Assembly: GCA_900473745.1 (NCBI GenBank)
Contig: UCMW01000013.1
Location: forward strand, 1-64,000
Length of the DNA stretch: 64,000 nucleotides
Direction: 5' to 3'
Source: Hyphomicrobiales bacterium
GTDB lineage: Bacteria; Pseudomonadota; Alphaproteobacteria; Rhizobiales; Rhizobiaceae
The stretch's first letter is position 1, and every line of letters begins with the position of its first letter. The notes beneath the pieces are model-generated. The model worked only from the letters and a program-made list of their open reading frames with translations, had not been told where the DNA came from and did no database searches. The position numbers were made by a program, and so were the translations under genes. Below, piece by piece: positions 28,138 to 37,105 of this stretch.

Positions 28138-29070
28138 ATGGCAGCGAAGATCTTCATCGACGGCGAACACGGCACAACGGGTCTGCAGATCCGCACGCGC
28201 CTGGCCGATCGCCGTGATCTGGAGCTCTTGTCTATCCCCGAAGCCGAGCGGCGGAACGAGAAGATGCGCGAGGACATGCTCAACAGCGCCGACATCGCCA
28301 TCCTCTGCCTGCCCGACGATGCGTCGAAGCAGGCCTACGAGATGACCGCCGCCAACAACAATGTCCGCCTGCTCGACGCCTCCACGGCGTTTCGCGTGCA
28401 TCCGGACTGGGCCTATGGCTTTGCCGAAATGGACAAGGCGCAGAAGGCGAAGATTAGAGGCGCGCGCCATGTCTCCAATCCCGGCTGCTATCCGACCGGT
28501 GCGATCGGCCTGATTCGGCCGCTTCGGGGTGCGGGCATCTTGCCCGACGGCTATCCGGTCTCGGTCAATGCGGTCTCGGGCTATACCGGCGGCGGCAAGC
28601 AGATGATCGCGCAGATGGAGGATGTTGGTCATCCCGAGCACCTGAGCGCCAACAACTTTCTCTACGGCCTGACGCTCAAGCACAAGCATGTGCCGGAGAT
28701 GCAGACGCACGGGCTGCTCGACCGCGCACCGCTGTTTGCCCCCTCGGTTGGCCGCTTTGCGCAGGGCATGATCGTTCAGGTCCCGCTGTTCCTCGAAGAC
28801 CTTGCTGCCGGGACCACGGTCGAAAGCATCCATCAAGCTCTGGTCGCCCATTATGCCGGTCAGGACATCGTCAGCGTCGTTCCGCTCGCGGACAGCGCCA
28901 AGCTACCGCGCGTCGATGCCGAGGAACTGGTCGGGAAGGACACGATGAAGCTCTTCGTCTTCGGCACGGCCGGCGGTGCGCATGTCAATCTCGTCGCGCT
29001 GCTCGACAATCTCGGCAAGGGCGCGTCTGGTGCCGCCGTGCAGAACATGGACCTCATGCTCTCGGCTTGA
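28138..29070 (+). CDS. argC: N-acetyl-gamma-glutamyl-phosphate reductase
   Basis: 310 residues, the short (type 2) ArgC form. N-terminal NADP-binding segment '[17 protein letters not shown]', catalytic Cys117 in [10 protein letters not shown], and the active-site His region in 'LKHKHVPEM'. It reduces N-acetylglutamyl phosphate in arginine synthesis. It follows the agmatinase gene by 68 bases and may be co-transcribed. A 38-base inverted repeat follows its stop (29085-29122). Confidence 0.93.
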   Translation: MAAKIFIDGEHGTTGLQIRTRLADRRDLELLSIPEAERRNEKMREDMLNSADIAILCLPDDASKQAYEMTAANNNVRLLDASTAFRVHPDWAYGFAEMDKAQKAKIRGARHVSNPGCYPTGAIGLIRPLRGAGILPDGYPVSVNAVSGYTGGGKQMIAQMEDVGHPEHLSANNFLYGLTLKHKHVPEMQTHGLLDRAPLFAPSVGRFAQGMIVQVPLFLEDLAAGTTVESIHQALVAHYAGQDIVSVVPLADSAKLPRVDAEELVGKDTMKLFVFGTAGGAHVNLVALLDNLGKGASGAAVQNMDLMLSA

Positions 29071-29084
29071 AGTATTGATCGGTG

Positions 29085-29122
29085 CGACCTGCCAGGTTTG
29101 ACTTTGTCAACTTTGCAGGTCG
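29085..29122. repeat. Long imperfect inverted repeat after argC
   Basis: CGACCTGC ... GTTTGAC-TTT-GTCAAC ... GCAGGTCG. Two nested stems lie 15 bases after the argC stop, with no T-run following. It may protect the mRNA 3' end or be a protein site; its role is unknown. Confidence 0.5.
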
Positions 29123-29216
29123 GGCGTTCACGATTGTCGAACGAAATGTCGTTCATCAGAGCGGTTATGGAGGATGATTGTCGGTGCTAGTCTCGCTTCG
29201 AAAGTGAGGCCACGCC

Positions 29217-30041
29217 ATGAGCAATCGGTTCCCCGTCTATTTCATTCCGCATGGCGGCGGCCCGTGGCCGTGCATGGAGTTCCCGCGGGACGCCGAGGGC
29301 AAGGCACCCTGGGATGATCTTCGCGCGTTTCTCCAAGGTCTCGATGCCGAAATCGGGCGGCGGCCGAAGGCCGTGCTCGTCGTATCCGGTCATTGGGAAA
29401 AGGAACCGGTTCCAACGGTGAGCACGGCATCGAAGCCTGGCATGCTCTTTGACTACTACAACTTCCCACCTCAAACCTACGAACTGTCCTACCCTGCCCC
29501 CGGATCGCCGAAGCTTGCTACAAGGGCGAGAGCGCTGCTTTCCAATGCTGGCATCGACAGCGCGGAGGACGACAAGCGTGGTTTCGACCACGGGGTCTTC
29601 ATTCCCTTCATGCTGGTCTATCCGGATGCGGAGGTGCCGATCACGATGATCTCGCTGAAGAACACACTGGATGTCGAAAGCCATGTTGAGATCGGCCGAG
29701 CGCTCGCACCATTGCGCGAAGAAGACGTGCTAATCATCGCGTCGGGCATGAGCTACCACAACATGCGCATGTTCCGGCAGGCAGAGCCCAGTCATGTTCA
29801 GCAGGCGATCCGCTTCGATGACTGGCTGACCAAGGCTGTGGCAAACCCGGACAGCGACCAGCGAGCAGACCTGCTCTCGACATGGGACCGGAATCCGGAC
29901 GCGCTCGCCTGCCACGTGCCCGACCACGATCATCTCGTGCCGCTCTTTGTAGCGGCGGGTGCGGCAGGTTCAGATGCCGGGCGTCAGGTCTTCCGCGGTG
30001 AATTCCTCGGAAAGCCTTATTCCGCCTATCGCTTCGGCTAA
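29217..30041 (+). CDS. LigB/DODA-type extradiol dioxygenase family protein
   Basis: 274 residues. The class III ring-cleaving dioxygenase fold is seen from the metal-binding histidines in IPHGGGPW, VVSGHWEKEP, 'GFDHGVFIPFML' and 'DHDHLVPLF', plus 'ASGMSYHNM'. Members of this group (4,5-DOPA dioxygenase-like, YgiD) open catechol rings using zinc or iron. No aromatic catabolic gene is adjacent, so the true substrate is unknown. Its stop is one base short of the convergent ctaA stop. Confidence 0.88.
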   Translation: MSNRFPVYFIPHGGGPWPCMEFPRDAEGKAPWDDLRAFLQGLDAEIGRRPKAVLVVSGHWEKEPVPTVSTASKPGMLFDYYNFPPQTYELSYPAPGSPKLATRARALLSNAGIDSAEDDKRGFDHGVFIPFMLVYPDAEVPITMISLKNTLDVESHVEIGRALAPLREEDVLIIASGMSYHNMRMFRQAEPSHVQQAIRFDDWLTKAVANPDSDQRADLLSTWDRNPDALACHVPDHDHLVPLFVAAGAAGSDAGRQVFRGEFLGKPYSAYRFG

Positions 30042-30042
30042 A

Positions 30043-31146
30043 TCAATCGCGGATCTCGACCAGCACCGGCTTCGGGCGCTCGCCATAGAAGCCACGCAGA
30101 TGGGCGACCGCAAAGGCCAGCACCACCAGCGCCATGCCCTGATGCGTGACGCCGGCATGCAGCGGAACCTGCGTGACGAGCGTGACGATGCCGATCACAG
30201 CCTGGAGGCTGATCAAGGCGAAGAAGACCACGCTGCGGCGGGCATGGGTCGTTCCCGGTGCAGCCCGCAGAGACTGGATCATGTGGATGAGAGCGGCGGC
30301 CAGCAGCAGATAGGCGCCGATGCGGTGGATGTACTGGACGGTCTTCGGGTTTTCGAAGATGTTGATCCAGGCGGGCGACTGGACGAAGAGGCCCTGCGGA
30401 ACCCACGCACCGTCCATCAACGGCCAGGTATTGTAGCTGTAGCCAGCATCCAGACCGGCGACGAGCGCGCCGAGATAGATCTGCACGAAGGTCATCACAA
30501 GCAGTACAGCCGCGAAAAGGCGGCTGTTGCCGGTTGGTGCGTTGTCGTTGCTGTGTGCACTGAGGCTGCGGAGAATCCAGACACAGCTCGCAAAGATGAA
30601 ACAGGCCATCATCAGATGGACCGCCAAGCGATACTGGCTGACATCGACGCGCTCGCTGAGGCCCGACGAGACCATCCACCAGCCGATGAAGCCCTGCAGA
30701 CCACCCAGTGCCAGAAGGCCTACCAGCGGCGCGCGAATGCCCGGCTCGACCTTGCCGCGGATCCAGAAGTAGGCGAGCGGCAGGGCGAAGATAAGGCCGA
30801 TCATGCGGGCGAGCAGACGATGCGCCCATTCCCACCAGAAGATGAACTTGAACTCGTCGAGGCTCATTCCCTTGTTGATCTGCTGATATTCCGGGATCTG
30901 ACGATAGAGTTCGAGTTCTTCTTCCCATTCCGCAACCGTCAATGGCGGAATGACCCCATGGATCGGCTTCCACTGGGTGATCGACAGCCCGGAATCGGTG
31001 AGGCGCGTGGCGCCGCCGACGAGCACGAGACAGAACAAGGCAAGGATCACCACGCCGAGCCAGATACGGATCGCCTTGCGGTCAGAATCCACGCGGGCGA
31101 TTTCCTTGCGCACGAGCAGCTCGGGTCCGGTCAATACAGCACTCAT
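30043..31146 (-). CDS. ctaA: Haem A synthase
   Basis: 367 residues with about eight transmembrane helices. The COX15/CtaA family (alphaproteobacterial type 2) is recognised from 'GGATRLTDSGLSITQWKPIHG', 'FIFWWEWAHRLLAR', 'GLDAGYSYNTWPLMDG' and 'VQYIHRIGAYLLL', which include the haem-ligating histidines. It hydroxylates haem O to haem A for cytochrome c oxidase in the inner membrane. The loop cysteines present in Gram-positive CtaA are absent, as is usual for type 2. Confidence 0.95.
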   Translation of the reverse strand: MSAVLTGPELLVRKEIARVDSDRKAIRIWLGVVILALFCLVLVGGATRLTDSGLSITQWKPIHGVIPPLTVAEWEEELELYRQIPEYQQINKGMSLDEFKFIFWWEWAHRLLARMIGLIFALPLAYFWIRGKVEPGIRAPLVGLLALGGLQGFIGWWMVSSGLSERVDVSQYRLAVHLMMACFIFASCVWILRSLSAHSNDNAPTGNSRLFAAVLLVMTFVQIYLGALVAGLDAGYSYNTWPLMDGAWVPQGLFVQSPAWINIFENPKTVQYIHRIGAYLLLAAALIHMIQSLRAAPGTTHARRSVVFFALISLQAVIGIVTLVTQVPLHAGVTHQGMALVVLAFAVAHLRGFYGERPKPVLVEIRD

Positions 31147-31261
31147 TCGTCAATCCTCTTTTCGACCGTTGATTTGCATCAGTCAGCCGTGCAAAACAAG
31201 CCCGCCGGTTTGCGGCAAGCGGTCGCGTCACAGAGTGCGCGATGTCGAACGGGAATGAGGC

Positions 31262-31489
31262 ATGACGAGGCGCCCGAAACTGAGATCCTTCATCGGCACG
31301 ATCCTGATCATCCTGATCGTTTCGATCTATGCCGTTCTGGCGACGACCATCGCCACGGCGACGCTCGCCACGGCTCCATGGTGGGGGCACCTTCTCTACT
31401 TCCTTCTGACCGGCCTGCTCTGGGTGATCCCCGCAATGCTGGTCATCAAATGGATGGCGGGACCGCTCAAGAAGAAGCCCCTCGATTAA
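31262..31489 (+). CDS. DUF2842 membrane protein
   Basis: 75 residues with two transmembrane helices separated by 'TAPWWGH' and a basic tail (KWMAGPLKKKPLD). It matches DUF2842, small alphaproteobacterial inner-membrane proteins of unknown role. It is divergent from ctaA, a frequent neighbour, and may assist cytochrome oxidase assembly, but that is only positional inference. Confidence 0.82.
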   Translation: MTRRPKLRSFIGTILIILIVSIYAVLATTIATATLATAPWWGHLLYFLLTGLLWVIPAMLVIKWMAGPLKKKPLD

Positions 31490-31602
31490 CCCGGCCTTAA
31501 CCCTCGCATGCGGCGGCTGCCCAAAGCTTCGGATCGATAACCGTTTGTTCGCAGTGTCTGCCTAAGCTGCCGCTCATCTCTAAAACCGGACGGGATGGGG
31601 AC

Positions 31603-32868
31603 ATGCGAGCCCAGATGCGCCATGATGCAATGGCAGTTGCCGAGGATCTGCCCGAAGACGGCCTTGCCGTCGTGAACGGAGGAGCTGGGCTCGACACGCC
31701 GGCGGGCAGGCTTTCGCTTATCGTCCACCACCAGATGGAGCCGCTGGAAAACAGCTGGCGCGAGCTCGAAGCCGATCCGTGGAACTCTCTCCACCAGAGC
31801 TTTGACTGGTGCCGGGCCTGGGTGCAGACCCATGGCCATCCGCTTGCCATTGTCGAAGGCCGCCTCAACAGTCAAACCGCCTTCCTGCTGCCGCTCGAAA
31901 TCGACCGACAATTCCTGCTGCGCAGGGCACAATTGGTCGGATCACCATTCACGAATTTCAACAGCGGCTTGTTCAGCGCCACCTTCCGGCAGGTCGCCGC
32001 CGAGATCGCGCCGCATGACCTGGAAACGCTGTTCATACACGCCCTGCACGATCACGCGGACCTGCTCAGCCTGACCCATGTGCCGCTCGACTGGCGGGGC
32101 GAACGCCATCCGCTGGCCGCACTGCCCCATGTCCAGAACCAAAACCCGTCGTTTCAGCTGCCACTTTGCGCAACCATGGAAGAGAGCATTGCGCCGCTCA
32201 ATGCCAAAAGCCGCCGCAAGAAGTATCGTGCCCAGATCCGCAAACTGGAGGCCGCCGGTGGTTACGAGCACATCCGACCCACGCAACTGAGTGAACAACA
32301 GGCCCTGCTCGAGTGCTTCTTCCAGCAGAAAGCCGCCCGTTTCGCGGCCGTCGGATTGCCGAACGTCTTTCAGCCGGCAGAGACGCAGGCCTTCTTCCGC
32401 ATGCTGCTCGAAAGCGACAGGGGCGGCAGCGACGTGCCCCTCGAACTTCACGCGATCCGCCTCAAGGGCGAATACGAGGGAAAGATTGCCGCGATCACCG
32501 GCCTATCCCGGAAGGGCGATCACGTGATCTGCCAGTTCGGTTCAATCGACGACAGCCTTGTGCCTGATGCGAGCCCAGGTGAATTGCTCTTCTGGCTGGT
32601 GATCGAACGCAGCGCGCTCACGGGCGCCGCGGTTTTCGACTTCGGTATCGGCGATCAGGACTACAAGCGGCGGTGGTGCAATATCCAGACAGTGCACCAT
32701 GACATCCTGCTGCCGATCCGGCCGGCTGGCCGGTTTGCGGCGATGACCCATCGCGGCATGACGCGAACGAAGACCCTGATCAAGGGGAATCCGCATCTCT
32801 ACGCACTCATTCAAAGATGGCGGGCCATGGGAACGAGCGGGCAGCCGCCGGCGAAATCCGACGACTGA
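31603..32868 (+). CDS. BioF2-like GNAT acetyltransferase (polysaccharide-associated)
   Basis: 421 residues. Two GNAT folds in tandem of the BioF2-like / CelD family, recognised by 'HQSFDWCRAWVQTHG' early, 'LNAKSRRKKYRAQIRKLEA' in the middle and 'FDFGIGDQDYKRRW' near the end. Such proteins modify polysaccharides or lipids; HfsK of the Caulobacter holdfast is one known member. It opens a polysaccharide gene cluster running to 39.9 kb and is convergent with the Wzc-like gene. Acetyl or other acyl transfer to the exported glycan is the best inference. Confidence 0.82.
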   Translation: MRAQMRHDAMAVAEDLPEDGLAVVNGGAGLDTPAGRLSLIVHHQMEPLENSWRELEADPWNSLHQSFDWCRAWVQTHGHPLAIVEGRLNSQTAFLLPLEIDRQFLLRRAQLVGSPFTNFNSGLFSATFRQVAAEIAPHDLETLFIHALHDHADLLSLTHVPLDWRGERHPLAALPHVQNQNPSFQLPLCATMEESIAPLNAKSRRKKYRAQIRKLEAAGGYEHIRPTQLSEQQALLECFFQQKAARFAAVGLPNVFQPAETQAFFRMLLESDRGGSDVPLELHAIRLKGEYEGKIAAITGLSRKGDHVICQFGSIDDSLVPDASPGELLFWLVIERSALTGAAVFDFGIGDQDYKRRWCNIQTVHHDILLPIRPAGRFAAMTHRGMTRTKTLIKGNPHLYALIQRWRAMGTSGQPPAKSDD

Positions 32869-32887
32869 ACAGGCCGTTTGCCTGTGA

Positions 32888-35089
32888 TCAGGCTGCGTCG
32901 CGGGAGCGGCGCGCCGGCGGGTTCTTCACAGACAGCAGAACCAGATCCCTGTAGCCGACATCCTCGAAGGCTATCATGATCTCGGCCAGCTCTTCTGCCT
33001 GCGGTTCAGGCGCAGAGAGGATGATCTCGTGGTGGCCGTTGCGGCTCAACCGCGCGACACCCTCGGCATTCGCCGGACCGCATTCTACAAGCACAATGTC
33101 ATAGACGTCCGCGAGAGCATCAACGATCATCGAGAGCCTATCCGCGCCGCGCATGGCCTGGCGGATATCTGCATTCCCCTGAGGCACGATATCGGCCGCG
33201 GACGAGTGGTCCGAATGGATGCAATCGGCAAAGGCGGCCTCGCCTGTGAGGAGATCGATAACGCCCGGCAGGTCTCTCCAGTTGGCCATCAGACGGCTCG
33301 GGCAGGCAGAACCGGTCATGTCGACGAGCACGGTACGGTGGCCGCGATCGGCAAGCTCGCGGGCCAGCGCCACAGTTCCAATTGAACCGTCATCGCCCGA
33401 AGGCGAGATGGCAAAAGCAATCCGTGCGCCCTGCTCCACCAGATAGTCTGCCACGGATGCGAGCGAAAATTCATCCGGCTCCTCGGCTAGCGCAAGCGGC
33501 GTGGCCTCCGCATCGTGCTCCGCAGCCACCGCTTGTTCCATCTCTTCGACGAGTTGGGCATCGGGCGCGACGTTCAGAAGGCTTGCAGGGGTTTCGTCCT
33601 GCGCCCGCGTCTTCGGAGCTTCGGCGGCAACAAGCTCTGCGCCATCCGTTTCCTCGCGGCGCGCGAAGACGGGTGCTACGGCGCCGGTCGGACGCAGGGC
33701 GCGGCCGCTGAAGAGTTCGGCCAGCATGACAGCCACAGCCGAGAGGATCAGCGTCGACAAGGTTGCGACGATGGTGATCGGCAGGACCTTTGGGAAGCTC
33801 GGCTCCTGAGGCTCGATCGCGGTGGAGATCACCCGCGCATCGGCCGGGCTCGCATTCTTGTCGAGGCGGGACGAGGCTTCGCGGTAGCGCGCGAGATAGG
33901 TTTCGAGGAGCTGGCGCTGGGCGGTTGCCTCGCGTTCCAGGGCCTTCAAGCCGACTTCGTCTTCACCGGACCGCGCAGTATCGGCCTTCAGCGTGTTCAG
34001 CTGGGCAAGCAGTTGTGTCTCGCGTTCTCGGGCCACAGCCGCCTCGTTGTCGAGGCTGGCGGCCACCCGCAATGATTCGGCCTGGACCTGCTCACGGATG
34101 CCGGAGAGCTGGGCGCGCAGCGCCTTCATCTGCGGGTGACCTTCGAGCAGGCGCGTGGAGAGATCGGAAATCTGTCCCCGGATCTGCGATTCCGTTGCCT
34201 TGAGGCGCTGGATCGATTCGGAGCGCGCGATCGCGTCGAGCGTATCGGTCGACTTGCCGGCCTGTATGCTGGTGCGCAGGTTCTCGGCCGTTGCTTCTGC
34301 ATTCGCCCGCTCACCACGGACCCTCGCCAGCTCCGTCGAAATGTCGGAAAGCTGCTTGCCGCTGAACGAGCTTTGGTCGGAGCCGAGAGACATCAGGCCG
34401 GCCGAGGAGCGATATTCGGCGACCTTCTGCTCAGCCTCGCTCACCTTGCCGCGCAGATTGGCGATCTCGGTTTCCAGCCAGCGCACGGCATCGGAATTGC
34501 TGTCGAGCTTGGCGCCGCTCTGCAGTGAACGGTAGACGTCCATCATGGCGTTCGGCACCGCTGCCGCGAGCTTCGGATCCTTCGAGGTGAACTCGATGCC
34601 GATCACGCGCGACTTGTCGACCTGGTAGACATTGAGCTTTTCCTTGAAGGCATTGATGACCCGCTCTTCCGGTGGCAATTCGAGCGGATTGCTCTTCAGG
34701 CCGAAGAGAACGAGGAAATCGGTTATGGCCGAGGGGCTCGAATCCGGGTCGAATTCGGCTCGCTCGTGCAGCTTCAGATCACGGGAAACCTGCTTGATGA
34801 GATCGACCGACTGGAGCAGTTGAACCTGGCTGGCGATGTTCAGCTCGTCCGGCATGGGCTCGACGGCGGATGACGCGGTCCCGGAAGCCGAGAAATTCGG
34901 CTGGCGCGATTCGATCAGCAGCTTGGCGTCGCTCTTGTAGCTCGGAGAAATCGCGTTCGCGCCGACGAAGGCGAGCACGCCGACGAGAGCCGTGGCCGCA
35001 AGGATCCTCCCCTTTCGCTGCCAGACGGCGCGAAAGAGTTGGGCGAGGTCGATATCGACATCATGTTGATCGCGGTCCACACTCGGCAT
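32888..35089 (-). CDS. Wzc/HfsA-like chain-length determinant with degenerate tyrosine-kinase domain
   Basis: 733 residues from MPSVDRDQHDVDID (GGGAG at proper distance; an ATG six codons upstream is less well placed). Wzz domain with a first membrane helix at about 30-52, a long periplasmic coiled coil (about 190-420), a GNVR-like segment and a second helix at about 450-472. The C-terminal cytoplasmic domain looks like a BY-kinase, but the Walker A reads 'ISPSGDDGSIGTVALA', lacking GK(S/T), Walker A' is 'DMTGSACPS', and no tyrosine cluster ends the protein. It probably organises polymer export without kinase activity. Divergent from the Wza-like gene. Confidence 0.88.
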   Translation of the reverse strand: MPSVDRDQHDVDIDLAQLFRAVWQRKGRILAATALVGVLAFVGANAISPSYKSDAKLLIESRQPNFSASGTASSAVEPMPDELNIASQVQLLQSVDLIKQVSRDLKLHERAEFDPDSSPSAITDFLVLFGLKSNPLELPPEERVINAFKEKLNVYQVDKSRVIGIEFTSKDPKLAAAVPNAMMDVYRSLQSGAKLDSNSDAVRWLETEIANLRGKVSEAEQKVAEYRSSAGLMSLGSDQSSFSGKQLSDISTELARVRGERANAEATAENLRTSIQAGKSTDTLDAIARSESIQRLKATESQIRGQISDLSTRLLEGHPQMKALRAQLSGIREQVQAESLRVAASLDNEAAVARERETQLLAQLNTLKADTARSGEDEVGLKALEREATAQRQLLETYLARYREASSRLDKNASPADARVISTAIEPQEPSFPKVLPITIVATLSTLILSAVAVMLAELFSGRALRPTGAVAPVFARREETDGAELVAAEAPKTRAQDETPASLLNVAPDAQLVEEMEQAVAAEHDAEATPLALAEEPDEFSLASVADYLVEQGARIAFAISPSGDDGSIGTVALARELADRGHRTVLVDMTGSACPSRLMANWRDLPGVIDLLTGEAAFADCIHSDHSSAADIVPQGNADIRQAMRGADRLSMIVDALADVYDIVLVECGPANAEGVARLSRNGHHEIILSAPEPQAEELAEIMIAFEDVGYRDLVLLSVKNPPARRSRDAA

Positions 35090-35274
35090 CACAGACTCCC
35101 GGTACATCTCGCCCGCGAAGGTAAAGGATCATGGTAACTCAAGGGTTAATTCGACCCGGTCCGCATTTTTCGCCCAGCTCAAGGCTCCGGCTGCCCGCCG
35201 TTTACCCCGCATTAACCCTAATCATTCGATAACAGGCCAACGAAGATGCGAATTCACTGGGAGCGCAGCAGCGC

Positions 35275-35850
35275 ATGGCTATGGTCGGCAAACGAGCGAT
35301 GGTTCTGGTCGCGAGCGCGTTCCTGTCGGTCGCTCTGACAGGCTGCGCGAGCTACAAGCCTGCGCCCAAGGTCTTTCACGAGGCGACCATTCAGCCCTAT
35401 CGCCTGGACAGCGGCGACCGCCTGCGTGTCACGGTCTTCGAACAGCCGAGCCTCACCAACACCTATACGGTCGACCAGGCAGGCTACATCGCCTTCCCGC
35501 TCGTCGGCCAGGTCGCCGCGCGTGGTGCCACCATCACCCAGCTTGAGGGCGCGTTGGCACAGAAGCTCAAGCAGGGCTTCCTGCGCGATCCCGACGTTTC
35601 TATCGAGGTCGACCGCTACCGCTCGATCTTCCTCATGGGCCAGGTGGGGCAGCCCGGCCAGTATGCCTATGTGCCGGGCATGACCATCCTCAACGCGATT
35701 GCGGTCTCCGGCGGCTTCAACAACCGTGCGAACCAGCGCGATGTCGACGTAACCCGCAAGATCAACGGGCAGATCATCACGGGCCGCGTGCCGATCACGG
35801 ATCCCATCCTCGCGGGAGATACCGTCTACGTTCGCGAGCGGCTGTTCTGA
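35275..35850 (+). CDS. Wza-like outer-membrane polysaccharide export lipoprotein
   Basis: 191 residues with a lipoprotein signal and lipobox LTGC (Cys at about residue 24). A Poly_export domain ('YRLDSGDRLRVTVFEQPSLTNTYTVDQAGYIAFPLVG') is followed by one SLBB-like segment ('FLMGQVGQPGQYAYVPGMTILNAI'). It is much shorter than E. coli Wza and lacks the C-terminal outer-membrane helix, resembling the HfsD/UppC type. It would form the outer-membrane exit with the divergent Wzc-like protein. Four bases separate it from the glycosyltransferase gene. Confidence 0.9.
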   Translation: MAMVGKRAMVLVASAFLSVALTGCASYKPAPKVFHEATIQPYRLDSGDRLRVTVFEQPSLTNTYTVDQAGYIAFPLVGQVAARGATITQLEGALAQKLKQGFLRDPDVSIEVDRYRSIFLMGQVGQPGQYAYVPGMTILNAIAVSGGFNNRANQRDVDVTRKINGQIITGRVPITDPILAGDTVYVRERLF

Positions 35851-35853
35851 TCG

Positions 35854-36996
35854 ATGGCAGAAGCCCCGCCCCTGCGCATCGTCCATTGTTTTCGATCGCC
35901 TATCGGCGGGATCTTCCGTCATGTACGCGATCTTGCCGAACAGCACAGTGCCGCTGGCCATCAGGTCGGCATCCTCTGCGACAGCTCGACAGGTGGCACC
36001 CATGAGGACCGCCTGTTCGACCAGATCATGCCTTACCTCTCGCTCGGCGTCACACGCTTCCCGATCGGCCGCTCCGTCGGGCTGAAGGACATGGCGGCGC
36101 TTGCCGAAGCTTATAAACTCATCAAGGAATTGCGGCCGGACATCCTGCATGGTCATGGCGCCAAGGGCGGCGTGATCGCAAGATTGATCGGCTCACTGCT
36201 GCGGGTCAGAAGGTATCGCGTCGCCCGCCTCTACTCTCCCCATGGCGGCAGCCTGCATTTTTCGAGCAGGTCACTGTCCGGCCAGGGGGTCTTTGCCGCC
36301 GAGCGCATCCTCGAGCGCATGACGGAATCGATCTCCTTCGTCTGCGACTACGAGCGACGCACCTACGAGACCAAGATCGGCAAGCCGCGCTGTCAGGCGA
36401 CCCGCGTCTATAACGGCATCAGCGAACGGGACTTTGCGCGCATTCCGGTCCGGCCCGAGGGCGTGGATTTCGCCTATATCGGCATGCTGCGCGACCTCAA
36501 AGGTCCGGATGTCTTCATCAACGCCTTCGCCGAAGCCGAGCGGCTGGTCGGCCGCCCCTTGAGCGGCCTGATCATCGGCGATGGGCCAGATCTCGAGAAC
36601 TATCGCCGGATGGTTGAGCAGAAGGGTCTCGGGCGGCGGATCGACTTCGGACCGGCCATGCCGATTGCTCAGGCCTTCGCCTATTCCGACATCGTCGTCG
36701 TGCCGTCGCGCGCAGAAGCCATGCCTTACATCGTGCTCGAAGCACTTGCTGCCGGGAAGACGATCATCGCCTCCCGGGTCGGCGGCATTCCCGAAATCCT
36801 CGGCAGCGACAGCGAGGCGCTGATCGAGCCCGGGCGCGCCGATCTCTTCGGTGCCACAATGGCCAAGGCCCTTACCGATCCCGATTGGTCCAAGCGCACC
36901 ATGCCGGTACCCGATGCCTTCCATTCGCGTTTTTCCGCAGTCGCCATGGCGCGGGAACTCGAGACGCTCTACAGGGCGCAACTCGCACGGATTTGA
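35854..36996 (+). CDS. GT4-family glycosyltransferase
   Basis: 380 residues, GT-B fold. The N-terminal 'FRSPIGGIFRHVRDLAEQHSAAGH' loop binds the acceptor; the C-terminal Glycos_transf_1 domain shows 'IGDGPDLENYRRMVE' and the EX7E motif in 'SRAEAMPYIVLEALAAG'. It probably adds a sugar to the undecaprenyl-linked repeat begun by the transferase encoded next. Co-directional and closely packed with the Wza-like and WcaJ-like genes. Confidence 0.9.
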   Translation: MAEAPPLRIVHCFRSPIGGIFRHVRDLAEQHSAAGHQVGILCDSSTGGTHEDRLFDQIMPYLSLGVTRFPIGRSVGLKDMAALAEAYKLIKELRPDILHGHGAKGGVIARLIGSLLRVRRYRVARLYSPHGGSLHFSSRSLSGQGVFAAERILERMTESISFVCDYERRTYETKIGKPRCQATRVYNGISERDFARIPVRPEGVDFAYIGMLRDLKGPDVFINAFAEAERLVGRPLSGLIIGDGPDLENYRRMVEQKGLGRRIDFGPAMPIAQAFAYSDIVVVPSRAEAMPYIVLEALAAGKTIIASRVGGIPEILGSDSEALIEPGRADLFGATMAKALTDPDWSKRTMPVPDAFHSRFSAVAMARELETLYRAQLARI

Positions 36997-37105
36997 CCCA
37001 GTCCGTACCAAAGCGACACATGACCACCCTGTTTCTGAGGGGTTCCTAAAGCGTTTCTTAGGACCTTGCGGTTAGTCTCCTCGCACACACGTGCGAGAGT
37101 AGTCC

